Source: a virus
Direction: 5' to 3' (one strand)
Length of the DNA stretch: 63,636 bases
Virus record (IMG/VR): IMGVR_UViG_3300027370_000004
Location: 1-63,636 of that record
Shown one piece after another: positions 61,397-63,636 of this stretch (the stretch's first letter is position 1; each line of letters begins with the position of its first letter). A model generated the notes under the pieces. It was given only the letters and a program-made list of their open reading frames with translations. It was not told where the DNA came from and made no database searches. A program made the translations under genes and the position numbers.

Positions 61397-61781
61397 TCTG
61401 AAGTGCTATCGGAATAAACTGCGACAACCTGTCCTTGCTCAATTTTGGCCGCGGCCCGTAAATCCCCGCAATATCCCCTTCACGGATCATTAAGCGCGGC
61501 CCATCTTCAATGTCGGGATAGCAGTTTCCCGCGCCGGGTACATCCACAATATCGCCCACTTGCACGCCCTGAACTTTCAACCCAATCGAGAGCACGCGGC
61601 ACTTTCTGCCTTTGTAGTGCGAGAGTTCAGGCGGTTCCAGCCCACTGCTCATTAGTGCGTCTCTGTGGGCTGGAGCCATAACAATTAAACCTTCACCCAT
61701 CTCGCCGGGATTCAGGCGTTCGACTAACAACCGCTTGCCGAGTGGACGGAACTTTGCAGGATCTATGCTGAGAAGGTTCAT
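61380..61781 (-). CDS. GroES-like co-chaperonin (133 aa)
   Basis: FRPLGKRLLVERLNPGEMGE matches the P-L-x-x-R-x-x-V opening of GroES. The mobile-loop region is at about 24-38, with GLIVMAP (GG-I-V-L in GroES). Then RVLSIGLKVQGVQVGDIVDV-PGAGNCYP and PRLMIREGDIAGIYG match the VGDxV and E-x-D-I-x-A-I closing. Phage co-chaperonins such as T4 gp31 replace host GroES to fold a coat protein too large or special for it. Position directly before portal supports a coat-folding role. It has an insertion and a 22-residue C-terminal extension relative to bacterial GroES. ATGA overlap with the upstream gene. Confidence 0.82.
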   Translation of the reverse strand: MNLLSIDPAKFRPLGKRLLVERLNPGEMGEGLIVMAPAHRDALMSSGLEPPELSHYKGRKCRVLSIGLKVQGVQVGDIVDVPGAGNCYPDIEDGPRLMIREGDIAGIYGPRPKLSKDRLSQFIPIALQNEASA

Positions 61782-62230
61782 AAGGAAAAAAGCATGTCAA
61801 AGCGCATCTGGTAACGATCTTCCAGGATGTCGTAGGCGCGTAGTACTCTAATACATACGCCAGCTTCCTCATCGCACATACGCTCAGAAATCTCCAATCC
61901 AGCGGGAAGCGGAAGATTGAAGCACGTAATTCTTTTCTCAGGTGCGTGCTCGACGATGCGCTGCACCAGTTTGTCAATTTCAGGGTCTACGAATCGCTGC
62001 TTGAAGTCTTCGGGATCGCGGTCGAAGTCGGTGGTTGATGGCCAGTTCGGTTCTATATTCGGCGCCCAATTGCTGACTTGAGCGCCAGGATAGGGTAAGT
62101 CGCTTAAGAGCTTGTCTGAACGGTCTTCGTCCATCCGCGACGAAATTCCAGCTTTCCGCATCGCTGACAGCACTGCCACCAGCGCCATTTGAGCTACTTG
62201 CCATCCGTCGATTCGCGTCATTGTCGCCAT
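61778..62230 (-). CDS. Protein with a coat-protein C-terminal module (150 aa)
   Basis: Residues 103-150 (from CFNLPLPAGLEISERM) align without gaps to the last residues of this phage's own P22-type coat protein: 23 of 48 positions identical, including RAYDI, EDR and the LPL and ER anchors. The first 100 residues do not resemble coat and are unknown (DGWQVAQMALVAVLSAMRKA, WPSTTDFDRDPEDFKQRFVD). It is therefore a coat-derived module on a different N-terminus. Possible roles: minor capsid vertex protein, decoration that mimics coat contacts, or a relic. ATGA-coupled to the co-chaperonin. Confidence 0.82.
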   Translation of the reverse strand: MATMTRIDGWQVAQMALVAVLSAMRKAGISSRMDEDRSDKLLSDLPYPGAQVSNWAPNIEPNWPSTTDFDRDPEDFKQRFVDPEIDKLVQRIVEHAPEKRITCFNLPLPAGLEISERMCDEEAGVCIRVLRAYDILEDRYQMRFDMLFSL

Positions 62231-62460
62231 CAGAACTTCGCTATCTTCGGCAATCTTTGCGGCACCATATGCGGGGCCAGGGCTTGTATGCCGAGCATTT
62301 TTACACGAGGCTTCTGCACCGCTGGCATGTGCGGCACACCCGAAGGCTGAGTGAACTTCGCAATCGACCTTGGAATTCCCGGTTTCGCCAGTCTTGGTTT
62401 CCGCAGATTGAAAGTTCCCGGAGGATTAACTGTCGCCGGACTGGAGAGGAAGTTGGGCAT
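62230..62460 (-). CDS. Small Pro-rich basic protein (76 aa)
   Basis: The start MPNFLSSPATVNPPGTFNLR at 62460 overlaps the stop of the membrane peptide (TAATG). Pro/Arg/Lys-rich and disordered (KPRLAKPGIPRSIAKFTQPS, MPAVQKPRVKMLGIQALAPH). Likely a small head or DNA-associated protein. Overlaps the next gene by one base. Unknown. Confidence 0.68.
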   Translation of the reverse strand: MPNFLSSPATVNPPGTFNLRKPRLAKPGIPRSIAKFTQPSGVPHMPAVQKPRVKMLGIQALAPHMVPQRLPKIAKF

Positions 62461-62555
62461 TACAGCATTGGCCCCGAGAAGGCTATAATCAACAACGCTC
62501 CTGCAACAATCCCCAGAACAAATCCGGCAGTGAACCACAAAGCGCGGCGTGTCAC
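62460..62555 (-). CDS. Single-span membrane peptide (31 aa)
   Basis: The GTG at 62555 overlaps the previous TGA (GTGA). MTRRALWFTAGFVLGIVAGA continues into LLIIAFSGPML. A basic start and one membrane helix, as in phage-encoded small membrane peptides. Located among virion genes, which is unusual for a lysis peptide. Role unknown. Confidence 0.6.
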   Translation of the reverse strand: MTRRALWFTAGFVLGIVAGALLIIAFSGPML

Positions 62556-62776
62556 GCTTTCAACTCCGCTACAGATTTCATTGCCCCTAACTTGTGCGCT
62601 TTCGTCCGAATCCGATTCGTAAACGCAGAATGTGCGCCGTGATGCATTGTAGCCAATGCTACAGCTTCCGCCCTGTGTTTTGGCGTATTCAGCGGGTAAG
62701 AGCCTGTGCCGGATTTCGAGGGTACCCCGCGCTGACTTTTAGGTACAGCCCGCTTTGCCGCCTCAGACATTGCCAT
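62552..62776 (-). CDS. Small basic protein with SVAELKA tail (74 aa)
   Basis: MAMSEAAKRAVPKSQRGVPS, then TGSYPLNTPKHRAEAVALAT, a His-containing motif, and MHHGAHSAFTNRIRTKAHKL, ending in GAMKSVAELKA. Basic and partly helical. The YPLNTPKHRAEA block recurs in small phage capsid-associated proteins. Shares the C-terminal motif with the next two upstream genes. Confidence 0.72.
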   Translation of the reverse strand: MAMSEAAKRAVPKSQRGVPSKSGTGSYPLNTPKHRAEAVALATMHHGAHSAFTNRIRTKAHKLGAMKSVAELKA

Positions 62777-62777
62777 G

Positions 62778-63086
62778 CTAGGCCATCAACTCCTTCACCG
62801 AGGCCAACTTTTGCGGCTTGCGGTTGGTCATCTTGCGGCCCTTAGCTACTACGTGTTCGCCAGCTTTCAAAAAGTACGAACCTGTTTTTGGCACCTTTCC
62901 GCCTTTGTGAAACGCTCCCAGCGGTCGATAAGGGGCTGGTTGTCCTATCGGAGCGCGTGGCGCTACAGGCATCGGCGTTGGACCGCTGACACCTATCGGA
63001 TCGCCAATTGGCGCACGCGGAGCCACAGGAGTAGGCCGCATCGGAGCGTAAGGCATCCTGCCGCCGCCCATTAGTTGAGGAAACAT
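62778..63086 (-). CDS. Pro-rich small protein with SVKELMA tail (102 aa)
   Basis: TAATG overlap with the upstream stop. MFPQLMGGGRMPYAPMRPTP is followed by two near-identical Pro blocks (VAPRAPIGDPIG, VAPRAPIGQPA), then FHKGGKVPKTGSYFLKAGEH, a motif found in many small phage proteins, and ends QKLASVKELMA. It looks like a disordered linker joined to a short conserved hook. Function unknown. Confidence 0.72.
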   Translation of the reverse strand: MFPQLMGGGRMPYAPMRPTPVAPRAPIGDPIGVSGPTPMPVAPRAPIGQPAPYRPLGAFHKGGKVPKTGSYFLKAGEHVVAKGRKMTNRKPQKLASVKELMA

Positions 63087-63283
63087 TACGCTTTCAACCT
63101 TTCCACGGAGGCCATCTTGCGGTCGTGCTTCGCTTGCATCCGTTCGCCTTTTGCCGTCTCTTTATTGCCGTGCATTGCGCCGATTGCGTTCATTCCGCCA
63201 TAGACGTACCTATCGGCATGGCGGCCTGTCAGCCCCTTCTTGCGGGCTTCATGACGCAAGGCATTTTCCAGAAACTTTGGCAT
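63086..63283 (-). CDS. Small basic protein with SVERLKA tail (65 aa)
   Basis: MPKFLENALRHEARKKGLTG, RHADRYVYGGMNAIGAMHGN, KETAKGERMQAKHDRKMASV, ERLKA. Basic and helical. The RHADRYVYGGMNAIGAMHG block recurs in small phage proteins. Its C-terminus matches the two downstream genes. No good ribosome site; only 3 bases separate it from the preceding stop, so translation is probably coupled. Confidence 0.7.
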   Translation of the reverse strand: MPKFLENALRHEARKKGLTGRHADRYVYGGMNAIGAMHGNKETAKGERMQAKHDRKMASVERLKA

Positions 63284-63286
63284 AGG

Positions 63287-63636
63287 CTACGAGTAAGTGA
63301 TGGTCCCCGTCGATCCGATGACGTGCCAAGTGCCTTGCCATGCCCGTAGAACAATTCCAGCGCCGATGTTCGCGGCAAAGGTCGCTGTCGTCTTCGCCCC
63401 ACCGCCCGCGTACAGTAATGCCGAAGGCAAAGTCACTGAATGGGCATGAGCCGACGCGGAAGCTATGGCTACAGTCAGGTTGTCATCGGTGCCGGATACA
63501 GGCAGCGGAATAGTCGTCGCATCCGTTCCGCCTGTAATCATGTAGTTGTTGCCAAGCGGATTGTAGATGTTGATGGCGTCCGCCGAGCCTGTGAGAGTTT
63601 GCGGGACCGATTGAAAGGCATCGGTTTGGGTGACAT
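63287..63636 (-). CDS. C-terminal part of the junction-spanning structural protein
   Basis: Runs in from the right edge. Visible residues include VTQTDAFQSVPQTLTGSADA, YNPLGNNYMITGGTDATTIP, SASAHAHSVTLPSALLYAGG and WQGTWHVIGSTGTITYS. With the 21 codons at 63-1 it forms a 134-residue beta-rich protein. The GTDATTIPLP and final short strands resemble small capsid or tail-associated proteins. Located between the His-rich protein and the SVxELKA set. Confidence 0.72.
   Translation of the reverse strand, partial: VTQTDAFQSVPQTLTGSADAINIYNPLGNNYMITGGTDATTIPLPVSGTDDNLTVAIASASAHAHSVTLPSALLYAGGGAKTTATFAANIGAGIVLRAWQGTWHVIGSTGTITYS

Noticed and set aside
1-63636. CRISPR arrays, insertion sequences, rRNA and tRNA genes
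   Set aside because: None seen on reading: no regularly spaced repeats, no transposase-like frame, no complete cloverleaf. An exhaustive computational scan was not possible.

Overview
The window looks like a complete or nearly complete double-stranded DNA tailed-phage genome of about 63.6 kb with a P22-like (short-tailed, Caudoviricetes) virion module. The first 8 bases (1-8) repeat the last 8 (63629-63636). If those 8 bases are merged, one reading frame runs cleanly across the ends, starting at 63 directly after a TAA, so the molecule is probably circular or circularly permuted. I see no integrase, excisionase, tRNA, rRNA, CRISPR array or insertion sequence, so a strictly lytic phage is likely. 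The tail proteins carry domains of the kind abundant in secreted proteins of Acidobacteriota (SPD-2/Hydin-type repeats, Big_2 and He_PIG Ig folds). A soil acidobacterial host is my best guess, as an inference only.

Layout. A divergent control region at 15249-15311 has a palindromic operator and overlapping promoters. It drives a leftward early operon (15248 down to about 4180) and a rightward early operon (15312 to 22261). The leftward arm holds many tiny unknown genes, a C5 DNA methyltransferase, a replication initiator, a DnaB-type helicase, an HNH protein and a Gp37/Gp68 protein. The rightward arm holds a small Cro-like regulator, many small unknown or membrane proteins, a Cys-rich protein, an ERF annealing protein, a YqaJ-type exonuclease whose catalytic Glu is Gln, and a J-domain protein. 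A strong terminator lies at 23350-23399.

The rest is leftward late genes. Read in transcription order, they start with small and large terminase (3515-1675), continue through small genes to position 1, and wrap to 63636. Next come small virion-associated proteins, a 150-residue protein whose C-terminus is a paralogue of the coat-protein C-terminus, a GroES-like co-chaperonin, portal, scaffold, P22-type coat, a GIY-YIG endonuclease and the gp4-like and gp10-like head-tail proteins. GNAT and 2OG-oxygenase-like enzymes and three ejection-type proteins follow. After these come about 20 kb of giant beta-helix tail proteins (46594-26484), and finally lysis genes (SleB-type endolysin, a TIM-barrel glycosidase-like protein, membrane proteins, two lipoproteins).

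Most interesting points: (1) consecutive tail genes begin with Sec signal peptides that end just before Gln; (2) the duplicated coat C-terminal module; (3) single plus-strand genes inside the leftward late region have an extended -10 box exactly 6-7 nt before ATG and no Shine-Dalgarno, which implies leaderless mRNAs; (4) two HNH genes sit antisense at the signal-peptide ends of tail genes; (5) three neighbouring small virion-region genes share a C-terminal SVxELKA-like motif.
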